From Pseudomonas fildesensis (lineage in GTDB: Bacteria > Pseudomonadota > Gammaproteobacteria > Pseudomonadales > Pseudomonadaceae), in the NCBI RefSeq assembly GCF_001050345.1, contig NZ_LFMW01000010.1, positions 62,001-126,000 on the forward strand: a DNA stretch of 64,000 nucleotides. The letters are read 5' to 3'. Shown piece by piece: positions 34,755 through 43,189 of this stretch (position 1 is its first letter; each line of letters starts with the position of its first letter). Made by a program: the position numbers and the translations under genes. The notes under the pieces were generated by a model. That model was not told the DNA's origin. It worked only from the letters and a program-made list of their open reading frames with translations, and did not search any database.

Positions 34755-35633
34755 CTAGCTGGCGAACCGTCGCTCGGCTATTCCTTGCACGCCCAACCCG
34801 CTGATGGCGAACAGCGCGCCGCGCTGCTGGCCGTCTGCCGGAAAACGCGGCAGTGGCGGCCTGGCCATGGAGGTCACAAACAGGGTGTCGAGGTTCGGCC
34901 CGCCGAAGGTCAGGCTGGTGACCTTTTTTACCGGCATCTGGATGATGCGGTCGACGTGGCCGTCTGGGGTGTAGCGCACCAGTTTCCCGGCGTAGACCAG
35001 CGCCTGCCACAGGCAGCCTTCGGCATCCACGGTGCAGCCGTCGGCCGCGCCACCGCCCGAGGTGTCGACCTTGGCAAAGGTGCGGCGGTTGCTGACGTTG
35101 CCGGTGGCGAGGTCATAGTCATACGCCCAGATATCGCCGGACCAGGTGTCGCAAAAGTAGAAGGTTTCCCCGGACGGACTCCAGCACGGGCCGTTGGACA
35201 CAATGATGCCTTCGTCCAGGGTGTGCAGGCTCAGGTCGGCGTCGAGGCGATAGAGTTTGGCGCTGGCGCTGTCTTCCAGGGTGTCCATCGACCCGAAGAT
35301 GAAGCGGCCCTGGCGGTCGACCTTGCCGTCGTTGAGGCGGTTGTTGGGAAGGTTCGGTTCCGGGTCTTCAATCAGGGCGAGTTCGCCACTGCTCAGGTCC
35401 AGTGTGTGCACGCCGTTTTGCAGGGCGACGATGGCTTCATCACCGCTGTGGCGCAGGGCCATGGAGCCGATCTTCTGGCCCATGTCCCAGGCGCGCAGTT
35501 CGCGGCCATCGTCGGTGCAGCGCAGGATGCGGCCGTCAGCGCTGTCAATCCAGTACAGCCGTTGTTGCTCGACGTCCCACACCGGGCCTTCACCCAGGGT
35601 GGTCTTGACGTCGACTAGCACTTCGATACGCAT
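34755..35633 (-). CDS. SMP-30/gluconolactonase-family protein
   Basis: 292 residues forming a six-bladed beta-propeller. L-G-E-G-P-V-W-D near residues 13-20 supplies the metal-binding Glu. N-R-L-N-D-G-K-V-D near 97-105, S-N-G-P-C-W-S near 145 and D-G-C-T-V-D near 198 give the Asn and Asp ligands of the Ca/Zn site. Enzymes of this family hydrolyse sugar-acid or other lactones. Its position between two transporters and the cleavage enzyme suggests it opens a lactone in the same pathway. Confidence 0.85.
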   Translation of the reverse strand: MRIEVLVDVKTTLGEGPVWDVEQQRLYWIDSADGRILRCTDDGRELRAWDMGQKIGSMALRHSGDEAIVALQNGVHTLDLSSGELALIEDPEPNLPNNRLNDGKVDRQGRFIFGSMDTLEDSASAKLYRLDADLSLHTLDEGIIVSNGPCWSPSGETFYFCDTWSGDIWAYDYDLATGNVSNRRTFAKVDTSGGGAADGCTVDAEGCLWQALVYAGKLVRYTPDGHVDRIIQMPVKKVTSLTFGGPNLDTLFVTSMARPPLPRFPADGQQRGALFAISGLGVQGIAERRFAS

Positions 35634-35694
35634 GGTGTGATCCCCTTATTGTTGTTGTGCGGGATGACGGTCGCGCCATGACAGGCAATGCCCT

Positions 35695-35720
35695 GTAGGA
35701 GCGAGCTTGCTCGCTCCTAC
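35695..35720. repeat. Single REP hairpin
   Basis: GTAGGAGCGAGC pairs perfectly with GCTCGCTCCTAC around a TT loop. It sits between the keto-acid cleavage gene and the lactonase gene on the same strand, so it may lower downstream expression. Confidence 0.8.
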
Positions 35721-35756
35721 AATAGATCTCACCCAGGACGCGACCTCGGCGGTGGT

Positions 35757-36689
35757 TTAGAAGTTGACCTGGTCACGCCCCTTGAGCCCGAGGATTTCGC
35801 GGGCTTCATCCGGCGTGGCGACACGATGGCCGAGGGCTTCGATCACCGTACGAATGCGCCGCACCTGGTCGGCATTCGATGCCGCCAGCTTGCCAGGCCC
35901 GTCCCACAGCGAATCCTCCAGGCCGACCCGCGCGTTGCTGCCCATGGACAGGCCCATGGTCGCCAGCGGAATTTGCCCACGGCCGGCGCCGAGGATCGAC
36001 CACACGTAATCGTCGCCAAACAAACGGTCGGCGGTGCGACGCATGTGCGCCAGGTCTTCCGGGTGCCCGCCGATGCCACCGCGCAGGCCGAACACCGACT
36101 GGATAAACAACGGCGGCTTGAGCAGGCCGCGCTCCAGGAAGTGGGCGGCGGTGTAGAGGTGGCCGATGTCGTAGCACTCGATTTCAAAACGGGTGCGGTT
36201 TTCGGCACAGGAATTGAGGATGTGGGCAATGTCGCGGAAGGTATTGCGAAAAATCCGGTCGTCACTCTCTTCCAGGTATGGGCGCTCCCAGTCGTGCTTG
36301 AACTCGGTAAAGCGGTTAAGCATTTCGTAAAGACCGAAGTTCATCGAGCCCATGTTCAGCGAGGCTAATTCCGGCTTGAACTGCATCACCGGTTGCAGGC
36401 GTTCTTCCACGCCCATGGTCGGCGCGCCGCCGGTGGTGATGTTGATGACCACGTCGCTGGCGGCCTTGATCTGCGGGAGGAATTCGGCGAACAGTGCCGG
36501 GGCCTGGCTGGGGCGGCCATCGATGGGGTCACGGGCATGCAGGTGAACAATCGCCGCGCCGGCTTCGGCGGCGCCGATGGCAGCGTCGGCAATTTCCTGC
36601 GCGGTAATGGGCAAATGCGGTGACATGGACGGCGTATGAATCGCACCGGTAACGGCGCAGGTGATGATGACAGGACGTTTTTTGGACAT
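35757..36689 (-). CDS. Beta-keto acid cleavage enzyme (BKACE, 3-keto-5-aminohexanoate cleavage family)
   Basis: 310 residues with a TIM-barrel of the BKACE family. I-I-T-C-A-V-T-G-A near residue 8, I-V-H-L-H-A-R-D-P near 46-54 (metal-binding His pair), N-I-T-T-G-G near 82-87, N-M-G-S-M-N-F-G near 110 and E-C-Y-D-I-G-H near 170 are conserved. These enzymes condense a beta-keto acid with acetyl-CoA to give acetoacetate and a new acyl-CoA. Substrate specificity varies widely (aminohexanoate, dehydrocarnitine, others). The SDR, lactonase and transporter neighbours suggest a hydroxy- or lactone-type precursor. Confidence 0.88.
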   Translation of the reverse strand: MSKKRPVIITCAVTGAIHTPSMSPHLPITAQEIADAAIGAAEAGAAIVHLHARDPIDGRPSQAPALFAEFLPQIKAASDVVINITTGGAPTMGVEERLQPVMQFKPELASLNMGSMNFGLYEMLNRFTEFKHDWERPYLEESDDRIFRNTFRDIAHILNSCAENRTRFEIECYDIGHLYTAAHFLERGLLKPPLFIQSVFGLRGGIGGHPEDLAHMRRTADRLFGDDYVWSILGAGRGQIPLATMGLSMGSNARVGLEDSLWDGPGKLAASNADQVRRIRTVIEALGHRVATPDEAREILGLKGRDQVNF

Positions 36690-36771
36690 GACGATTCTCC
36701 GACTTTTATTCTTATGAAAAAAATCCTGGGTGTTGCCGTGGGGTCTTCCTTGGCGAAACGCGTGCCGCGTC

Positions 36772-37560
36772 CTACAGGTACTCGACGTTACCGTCGATGC
36801 TGATCGCTTGGCCGGTCACGTTGCGTGCGGCGGGCGAACAGAGAAACAAGGCCATGGCCGCGACGTCTTCGGCGGTGACCATGCGTTTGAGAGAAATCTT
36901 GTTGAGGTATTCCTGGCGCATTTCGGCTTCGGGCACGCCGACTTGTTCAGCGCGGGCGCGGATCACGCCGTCCATGCGCGGGCCTTCGACGATGCCGGGC
37001 AGCAAGGCATTCACGCGGATGTCGCTCTCGCCGAGCTCCGAGGCCAGGGACTTCATCAGGCCGACGATGGCCCACTTGGTCGCCGCATAGGGCGTGCGCC
37101 ACGCGTAGCCCAACCGCCCTGCCACCGAGGCGATATGCAGCAAATGGCCGTGGGACGATTCTTTAAGCATCGGCACCGCGTGGTGGGCGAAGCGATATTG
37201 CGCCGTGAGGTTGATGTTGATCGTGGCTTGCCACTCGGCGTCGCTGATCGCATCGATGCCGCCAGTTGGCCCGGCGATGCCTGCGTTGTTGACCAGCACA
37301 TCGAGGCCCCCGAAATGCTCGCGCTGCACCTTGAACACCGCCTCGATCTGCGCGGCATCGCTGACGTCGGCCCGAGTGGCGACGGTGCCCGGGTATTTGT
37401 CGCGAAACGCGGCCAGGGCCGGCTCGCTCACATCACACACATGCACCTGGGCGCCGGCTTCCAGATACGCCGCCGCCAACACTTCACCAATGCCGGCCGC
37501 CCCGCCGGAAATCAACACACGTAACCCAGGATAGGGCTGCAGCCGCTGTAGGACACTCAT
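36772..37560 (-). CDS. Short-chain dehydrogenase/reductase (SDR)
   Basis: 262 residues. The cofactor loop is S-G-G-A-A-G-I-G (residues 18-25), C-D-V at 42-44 favours NAD, N-N-A-G is at 91-94, and the catalytic set is Ser145, Tyr158 and Lys162 (Y-A-A-T-K). It is a classical SDR. Its ATG overlaps the stop of the GntR gene (ATGA). Between that regulator and the cleavage enzyme, a likely job is oxidation of a beta-hydroxy acid to the beta-keto acid used by BKACE. Confidence 0.87.
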   Translation of the reverse strand: MSVLQRLQPYPGLRVLISGGAAGIGEVLAAAYLEAGAQVHVCDVSEPALAAFRDKYPGTVATRADVSDAAQIEAVFKVQREHFGGLDVLVNNAGIAGPTGGIDAISDAEWQATININLTAQYRFAHHAVPMLKESSHGHLLHIASVAGRLGYAWRTPYAATKWAIVGLMKSLASELGESDIRVNALLPGIVEGPRMDGVIRARAEQVGVPEAEMRQEYLNKISLKRMVTAEDVAAMALFLCSPAARNVTGQAISIDGNVEYL

Positions 37561-38279
37561 GCACGTTTACCTCCTGAAGCAGACGACCGCGTACGGTCGT
37601 TCTTGACGAGCAGGCGCGCCAGGGAATCGGCGGCCTGCATGATGTCATCGGTCACCGCCGCGCGTGCGCCGGCGCCATCGCGGGCGGCCAGGGCTTCGAC
37701 GATACGCGTGTGCGCCTCCATCGAGCGTTGCAGGTGAGCTTTATCGGGGGCGACCAAGGCGAAGCACGGGCCCATGTGCAGCCAGAAGTTTTCTACGGCG
37801 GCCATGGTCAATTCGGCCTGGGCGACGGCGTAGATACGCCGGTGGAAGGCGAAGTTGGTCCACAGGTAGCGCGACACGTCGACTTCATCGGCGGCGTGCT
37901 GCATCTGCTGGCACAGGTCGGCAATTTCGTCGAGATCGGCTTTTTGCAGGAGCAACACGGCCTTTTCCGCCAGCAACCCTTCGAGGGCAACCCGCGCGTC
38001 ACGAATTTCACGCAGGCGTTCGACCGTCATCATTCGCACACGCAAACGGGAAGTTTCAGTGACTTCAAAAGCGTTTTCGGCGCTGAGGCGTTGCAGGGCT
38101 TCACGCACTGGCATGGGGCTGGAGCCGAGGGCTTCGGCGAGGCCACGGATGGTGAGTTTCTGGCCAGGCTGGAAACGGCCACTCATCAGCGCTTCGCGGA
38201 TCTGGCGGTAGACCTGGTCTTGCAGGGTATCGCGGGACACCTGACGCAGGGTGGGCAGGAGGAGCGGACCATCTGACAT
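37557..38279 (-). CDS. GntR-family regulator (FadR subfamily)
   Basis: 240 residues. The N-terminal winged helix reads L-Q-D-Q-V-Y-R-Q-I-R-E-A-L, then I-R-G-L-A-E-A-L-G-S-S-P-M-P-V-R-E-A-L-Q-R-L near residues 45-65. The all-helical FCD effector domain follows, with R-x-x-L-E near 95 and a metal-site pattern of Asp/His residues (F-H-R-R-I-Y near 147). It is the first gene of the SDR-BKACE-lactonase-transporter run, so it is the probable local repressor, released by a carboxylic acid. Confidence 0.88.
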   Translation of the reverse strand: MSDGPLLLPTLRQVSRDTLQDQVYRQIREALMSGRFQPGQKLTIRGLAEALGSSPMPVREALQRLSAENAFEVTETSRLRVRMMTVERLREIRDARVALEGLLAEKAVLLLQKADLDEIADLCQQMQHAADEVDVSRYLWTNFAFHRRIYAVAQAELTMAAVENFWLHMGPCFALVAPDKAHLQRSMEAHTRIVEALAARDGAGARAAVTDDIMQAADSLARLLVKNDRTRSSASGGKRA

Positions 38280-38485
38280 GATTCAAAACCTGTGTTGTCG
38301 TTCTTATGGCCTCAATATGTGATCACAAATCAAATATGTCAAATAGTTTCCCGATTCGATTTCGCGCGGGCAATTAGGCGAGCGAATTGGAAGCACGGGC
38401 ATGCCTCACGGCGACCGTTGGTGATGTGAGGGGGCTTGCATGCGTTGCCAGGGAGGCGCGCAGGTAGGGTTGTGTACACAGAACC

Positions 38486-38550
38486 TGCAGGAGCCGGCTT
38501 GCCGACGATAGCGTTTTCAAGATCGCCATTGCCGGCAAGCCGGCTCCTAC
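38486..38550. repeat. REP pair, GGAGCCGGCTTGCC type
   Basis: GCAGGAGCCGGCTTGCCG at the left recurs inverted (GCCGGCAAGCCGGCTCCTAC) at 38531-38550. It uses the same core as the hairpin at 11223. It lies beyond the end of the small hydrophilic protein gene. Confidence 0.8.
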
Positions 38551-38564
38551 GATTGGAGTTTCGC

Positions 38565-38711
38565 TCAAGGTTTGAGCGGGCGCTCCTGATCCCGTTCCGA
38601 AAGCTCCGTGCCGTCGTCCGGATGTTTCCAGGTTTGCGGTTTTTCTTCCTCGTGCCGCTGTCCTGGCTGCGCACGCTCCGGTTCATCCCGCTGCTTGTGT
38701 TCGTTAGCCAT
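38565..38711 (-). CDS. Small highly charged hydrophilic protein
   Basis: 48 residues from the ATG at 38711, six bases after GGGAG; the ATG two codons earlier touches that site and is less likely. The composition is almost all Glu, Lys, Arg, Asp, Gln and Pro (M-A-N-E-H-K-Q-R-D-E-P-E-R), with one Trp. It is probably disordered. I know of no domain. The good ribosome-binding site and absence of any overlapping gene support it. Confidence 0.5.
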   Translation of the reverse strand: MANEHKQRDEPERAQPGQRHEEEKPQTWKHPDDGTELSERDQERPLKP

Positions 38712-38908
38712 TGCCATCTCCCATCCGTAAGAATTGGTCACCTGCTCAGCATAGAACAGTGCAGGCATTTTGGTCGGGCTTGAAGATTGATAACCAAAAC
38801 ACATCAATACATCCAAATTTTTCACTTATCATTTCTAAATGTGTCAGCCACTATCCTCGGTCTTAAGCGAAACAAGCACTTTAAAAAGAACGCTGGAGAC
38901 ACAAAACC

Positions 38909-40213
38909 ATGAATAGCCCTACTCGGCCTGCCTCTGCCCGCTCGAAAGTTGGTGCGGTTTTCCGCGTTACTTCCGGCAACTTCCTCGAACAGTTCGACTT
39001 CTTCCTGTTCGGTTTCTACGCCACCTACATCGCTGCCGCGTTCTTCCCCGCCGCTAATGAGTTTGCGTCATTAATGATGACCTTCGCCGTGTTCGGCGCA
39101 GGCTTCCTGATGCGGCCATTGGGTGCGGTGATCCTGGGTGCTTATATTGATGACGTCGGTCGCCGCAAAGGGTTGATCGTGACACTGTCGATCATGGCCA
39201 GCGGCACGTTGCTGATCGTGCTGGTGCCCGGTTATCACACCATTGGCTTGTGGGCACCGTTGCTGGTGCTGCTGGGCCGCCTGTTGCAAGGCTTCTCGGC
39301 CGGTGCGGAACTGGGCGGTGTGTCGGTGTACCTGGCTGAAATGGCCACACCGGGCCGCAAAGGCTTCTACACCAGCTGGCAATCGGGCAGCCAACAGATC
39401 TCCATCGTGGTCGCCGCTGCGCTGGGCTATGGCCTGAACGTGTGGATGGAACCGGCCGTTGTCGCCGATTGGGGCTGGCGCATTCCGTTTGCCGTCGGTT
39501 GCGTGATCATTCCGTTTATCTTTGTGCTGCGTCGCAACCTGCAGGAAACCGAAGAGTTCGCCAACCGCAAGCATCGCCCGACCATGCGCGAAGTCATGGC
39601 GACCCTGATGAAAAACTGGACCATGGTCATTGGCGGCATGTTGATGGTGGCCATGACCACCACCGCTTTTTACTTGATCACCGTGTACGCGCCGACCTTC
39701 GGCAAGACCGTGCTGCAATTGAGTACCTCCGACGCTCTGCTGGTGACCTTGCTGGTGGCCGTGTCGAACTTTGTATGGCTGCCGATTGGCGGCACCCTAA
39801 GCGACCGCTTTGGGCGTAAACCGGTACTGGTCGCCATGACCGCGCTGACAGTTCTCACTGCCTATCCAGCGTTGTCCTACGTGGTGAACGCGCCGAGCTT
39901 CGCCCATATGCTGGAAACCCTGCTGTGGTTCTCCTTCCTCTATGGCATGTACAACGGCGCGATGATCCCGGCCCTGACTGAAATCATGCCGGTGGAAGTG
40001 CGCGTGGCAGGCTTCTCCCTGGCCTATAGCCTGGCGACCGCTGTGTTCGGTGGGTTCACCCCGGCGATCTCCACCTGGTTCATCCACATTACTGAAGACA
40101 AGGCCTCGCCGGCCTACTGGATGATGTTTGCCGCGCTGTGCGCCCTGTGCTCAACCCTGGCGTTGTACCGCCGGGCCAACAGCCGTGGGCAGGTCATGCA
40201 GGAAGCGGTGTGA
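38909..40213 (+). CDS. MFS transporter, metabolite:H+ symporter (MHS) family, citrate/tricarballylate-like
   Basis: 434 residues, 12 helices. [16 protein letters not shown] near residues 20-35 is the MHS family opening. D-D-V-G-R-R-K-G is motif A, and the [12 protein letters not shown] near 130-141 is characteristic of citrate and tricarballylate symporters. Later L-S-D-R-F-G-R-K-P repeats motif A. The stop codon overlaps the start of a periplasmic binding protein gene (TGATG), so the two are translationally coupled. Confidence 0.87.
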   Translation: MNSPTRPASARSKVGAVFRVTSGNFLEQFDFFLFGFYATYIAAAFFPAANEFASLMMTFAVFGAGFLMRPLGAVILGAYIDDVGRRKGLIVTLSIMASGTLLIVLVPGYHTIGLWAPLLVLLGRLLQGFSAGAELGGVSVYLAEMATPGRKGFYTSWQSGSQQISIVVAAALGYGLNVWMEPAVVADWGWRIPFAVGCVIIPFIFVLRRNLQETEEFANRKHRPTMREVMATLMKNWTMVIGGMLMVAMTTTAFYLITVYAPTFGKTVLQLSTSDALLVTLLVAVSNFVWLPIGGTLSDRFGRKPVLVAMTALTVLTAYPALSYVVNAPSFAHMLETLLWFSFLYGMYNGAMIPALTEIMPVEVRVAGFSLAYSLATAVFGGFTPAISTWFIHITEDKASPAYWMMFAALCALCSTLALYRRANSRGQVMQEAV

Positions 40214-40971
40214 TGAAGGCCGCTCTCAAAACGCTGACCGCGCTGATCCTCGGCGCCCTGGCGCTGACGACTCAGGCCGAAGAGCTCAAGGTGATGACCT
40301 CCGGCGGCTTCACTGCTGCCTATAAACTGCTCGGACCGCAATATACCAAGCGCAGCGGCGACACCCTCGACACGATCCTCGGCCCGTCGATGGGCAAGGC
40401 GCCGGAAGCGATTCCCAACCGCCTGGCCCGTGGCGAACACGCGGACGTAGTGATCATGGTCGGCTACGCACTGGATGACCTGATCAAACAGGGCAAGGTC
40501 GACAAGGCTTCTCGCGTGGAACTGGCCGATTCGCGGATCGGCCTGGTGGTGAAGGAAGGCTCGGCCAAACCCGCAATCGGTACCGACGCCGAGTTGAAGG
40601 CCGTGCTGCTCAAGGCCAAGTCCGTGGCGTATTCGGACAGCGCCAGCGGTGTGTATGTCGAGAAGGAGTTGTTCAAGAAACTCGGCATGCCGGCCAAGGG
40701 CACCATGATCGAACGCATCCCGGTGGCCGAGCAGGTCGCCAAGGGTGATTACGAAGTGGGCCTGCAGCAGGTGGCGGAATTATTGCCGGTACCGGGCGTG
40801 ACGTATGTCGGCAAGATCCCGGAAGACGTGCAGTCGGTGACGCGTTTTGCGGCGGGCATCCCCGTTAACGCCGAACACCCGGCCGAAGCCAAGGCGCTGC
40901 TGCAATTCCTCGCCTCGCCCAAGGCGCAACCGGTGGTGCAATCCACCGGGCTGGACTCGGTGTCACGCTGA
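40213..40971 (+). CDS. Orphan periplasmic substrate-binding protein (ModA-like type 2 fold)
   Basis: 252 residues with a signal peptide ([22 protein letters not shown]). L-K-V-M-T-S-G-G-F-T-A-A-Y near residues 26-38, G-x-H-A-D-V-V-I near 75, A-Y-S-D-S-A-S-G-V-Y near 137 and A-L-L-Q-F-L-A-S-P-K-A near 233 match molybdate-binding-like proteins. No ABC permease or ATPase is nearby; the partner is an MFS symporter whose stop codon it overlaps. Aromatic or tricarboxylic acid binding is possible. Its last nine bases overlap the convergent LysR gene. Confidence 0.82.
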   Translation: MKAALKTLTALILGALALTTQAEELKVMTSGGFTAAYKLLGPQYTKRSGDTLDTILGPSMGKAPEAIPNRLARGEHADVVIMVGYALDDLIKQGKVDKASRVELADSRIGLVVKEGSAKPAIGTDAELKAVLLKAKSVAYSDSASGVYVEKELFKKLGMPAKGTMIERIPVAEQVAKGDYEVGLQQVAELLPVPGVTYVGKIPEDVQSVTRFAAGIPVNAEHPAEAKALLQFLASPKAQPVVQSTGLDSVSR

Positions 40972-41898
40972 CCGAAACGGCATCTCCCGCACCAATCGCT
41001 CCAACTCCAGCGCCGCCGGCGGCAACGTCCGCCCGCGGCGCTTGATCAACCCTACGTTGCGCATCACCTGCGGCTCCACCAGCGGCACACTCACCAGAAT
41101 CGGGTGTTCAGAAGCCGGCATGGCAATCGACGGCACCATCGCCACCCCCAACCCCGCCTCCACCAACCCGATCATCGTGGTCACGTGGTGCGTCTCGCAA
41201 ATGCTCGGTTTTTTCACCCGAACCCCGCGCAGGGCCTGGTCCAGGAGGAAGCGGTTGCCCGAGGTCTTGTCCACCTCGATGTAATCATGCTCGTAGGCCT
41301 CGGTCCAGGTCACGCTGTCGCGCCCGGCCAACGGGTGATCACGCCGACAGGCCAGCACATAACGCTCTTGCAACAGCAGCTCGAACTCCACCTCATCGGC
41401 CAGGCTGCCGCTGAAACTCACGCCGAAATCCGCCTCGCCACTTTCCACCGCATTGCACACCTCCCCCGCACTGGCATCCAGCACGCGCAGGCGAATCTTC
41501 GGATACAGCTTGTGGAATTCGGAGATCACATGGGGCATGAAGTAGTACGCGGTGGACGGCACGCAGGCGATGGTGACGTTGCCCATGCGCGTCGACGCGA
41601 CGTTGCTGATACCCATCAGGGCGACGTCGAGGTCATCGAGCATGCGCTCGACCTGCGGCAAGAAGGCGCGGCCGACCATGGTCAGGCTGACTCGCCGCGT
41701 GGTGCGTTCAAACAGCTTCACATCCAGCGCGGATTCAAGCTTCTCGATGCGTCGGCTGAGGGCCGGCTGCGAGATGCGAATGGCCTCGGCGGCGCCACGG
41801 AAACTGCCCTTGTCTACCACGGCACGGAAGGCCTGGAGGTCGTTGAGGTCGAAGTTGATGATCACGGGGGCCGCCAGTGTGGTCGATTTAGGGGGCAT
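40963..41898 (-). CDS. LysR-family regulator
   Basis: 311 residues. The winged helix is D-L-N-D-L-Q-A-F-R-A-V-V-D-K-G-S-F-R-G-A-A and I-S-Q-P-A-L-S-R-R-I-E-K-L-E. The effector domain has G-L-G-V-A-M-V-P-S near 255. The M-P-P-K-S start gives a slightly long leader; an internal start at the Val or Ile near residue 12 cannot be excluded. Convergent overlap with the binding-protein gene suggests, but does not prove, control of that transport module. Confidence 0.87.
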   Translation of the reverse strand: MPPKSTTLAAPVIINFDLNDLQAFRAVVDKGSFRGAAEAIRISQPALSRRIEKLESALDVKLFERTTRRVSLTMVGRAFLPQVERMLDDLDVALMGISNVASTRMGNVTIACVPSTAYYFMPHVISEFHKLYPKIRLRVLDASAGEVCNAVESGEADFGVSFSGSLADEVEFELLLQERYVLACRRDHPLAGRDSVTWTEAYEHDYIEVDKTSGNRFLLDQALRGVRVKKPSICETHHVTTMIGLVEAGLGVAMVPSIAMPASEHPILVSVPLVEPQVMRNVGLIKRRGRTLPPAALELERLVREMPFRSA

Positions 41899-42072
41899 TA
41901 TCGTACGAGCGGTAATCGGAAGCTATGCAAGAGCGTCGCCAGAAAATGGCAGTTGAGGACTGGCGGGTTTCCGAGAGCACCGTCAGATTCTTCTGGTTTT
42001 TTCTGGGGTAAAGACACGGTTGCCCTAGTTACCTAGAATCCGGCGTTCGACTCTATGACTAAGGACCCAGCC

Positions 42073-42924
42073 ATGGCCGAACCTATTGTAAAAAGTACAC
42101 CTCTGACCTGGTACGTGGAAAACCTCGCAGCATTCACCAGTATTGCCACCCTGGTCGCCATTGTGTGGCTGCTGTGTTTCATCTACCGACGCTCCGGGTC
42201 GCTGTTGTTTCTGCGCGATTGGATATGGCGTTTTTTTGGTGGCAAGCCTCATTTCGAAACCAAACGTTTTGAGCGGATGCGCAAAGACCTGCGAGAACTG
42301 GAGTACTACCGCTACGAATTCAACATCCCTGCAAACACCTTGCATGAAGCGGATCTGGCCGAAGAGTGGGTGTACGACAACGGGTTCACTCCACGCGAAT
42401 TTGGCCGCGTGAAGCGCTACGTAGACTGGAGCGACTTCACCACCTTGCGCTTCATTACCCGAAGGTTTGCGCAATGGCGCATCAACTGCTTTTTCTTTCT
42501 CGCCATTGTGCTTCTGGCGGGCGTGACGATTGCCGTTCCGCTGATTGAATCCAAGTATCTGATGGTGTCCCTGAAAAACTCTCCGGACGCCCCCTCGTTT
42601 TATCTATCAGAAGATAACGTGAAGTTCGGCATCTGGTCTGACAGCGTCCTCAAGGTAGAACACTGTCGCTCATCCGAGTCGCTTAAACCTTTCCTTCTCC
42701 CGGGACTACCGGAAGAGAAACTCGACATTATTTGCTCGTTTTTCCTCGACAAGAACTACAGCAAATACGTAAGCGAAGGCCTGAGCGAACAACGCGGGCT
42801 ATTGTTTTCGCTGGTACTCGTGTCGATGGCAGGGATGATTTATCTGGTGATCCTGATTGCGCGAATGGAAGTCGGCCGCAGGCTCTATAAACAATGGCTG
42901 ACCAACCAGGGACGGCCGCTGTAG
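42073..42924 (+). CDS. Membrane protein of unknown function (possibly DUF6216)
   Basis: 283 residues from the ATG at 42073, seven bases after AAGGA; an ATG six codons upstream lacks this. Three hydrophobic segments: residues about 20-40 (FTSIATLVAIVWLLCFIY), about 142-160 (FFFLAIVLLAGVTIAVPLI) and about 255-272 (LVLVSMAGMIYLVILIA). The soluble part between helices 2 and 3 has two Cys (near 199 and 221) and is probably periplasmic. The arrangement recalls the uncharacterised DUF6216 family, but I am not sure. Its codons look AT-richer than upstream genes, suggesting acquisition. A strong terminator follows. Confidence 0.65.
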   Translation: MAEPIVKSTPLTWYVENLAAFTSIATLVAIVWLLCFIYRRSGSLLFLRDWIWRFFGGKPHFETKRFERMRKDLRELEYYRYEFNIPANTLHEADLAEEWVYDNGFTPREFGRVKRYVDWSDFTTLRFITRRFAQWRINCFFFLAIVLLAGVTIAVPLIESKYLMVSLKNSPDAPSFYLSEDNVKFGIWSDSVLKVEHCRSSESLKPFLLPGLPEEKLDIICSFFLDKNYSKYVSEGLSEQRGLLFSLVLVSMAGMIYLVILIARMEVGRRLYKQWLTNQGRPL

Positions 42925-42950
42925 TCGCCCGAGATAAAACACCAGAAACG

Positions 42951-42989
42951 AAAAAGCCCCGTAGCTTGTTCAGCGACAGGGCTTTTTTT
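42951..42989 (+). terminator. Rho-independent terminator
   Basis: AAAAAGCCC (42951 on) pairs with GGGCTTTTT around 42979-42987, with an inner GTAGCTTGTTCAGCGAC loop and a run of seven T. It ends the upstream membrane protein gene. Confidence 0.85.
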
Positions 42990-43189
42990 ATGTAATGGCG
43001 GAGAGGTAGTCCGCCCACTGGACTCCTAAATTTTCCGAACAGGTCCGCCACACCTAGATAATATTGGGCCACATTAGACGCAAGTAACTGGCGTTTTTTT
43101 CGAACTTTGAACCGGCCTTGAGTTTGGTAATTGTGGTCATACTTAAACACCTTGTTCGGTAGGGTTGTGGAATGGCTCGGCTCAGTACC

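Noticed and set aside
34681..35010. N-terminal extension of the MFS transporter upstream of 34680
   Set aside because: It overlaps the lactonase gene in another frame, is Arg/Pro-rich without homology, and the ATG at 34680 has a strong ribosome-binding site.
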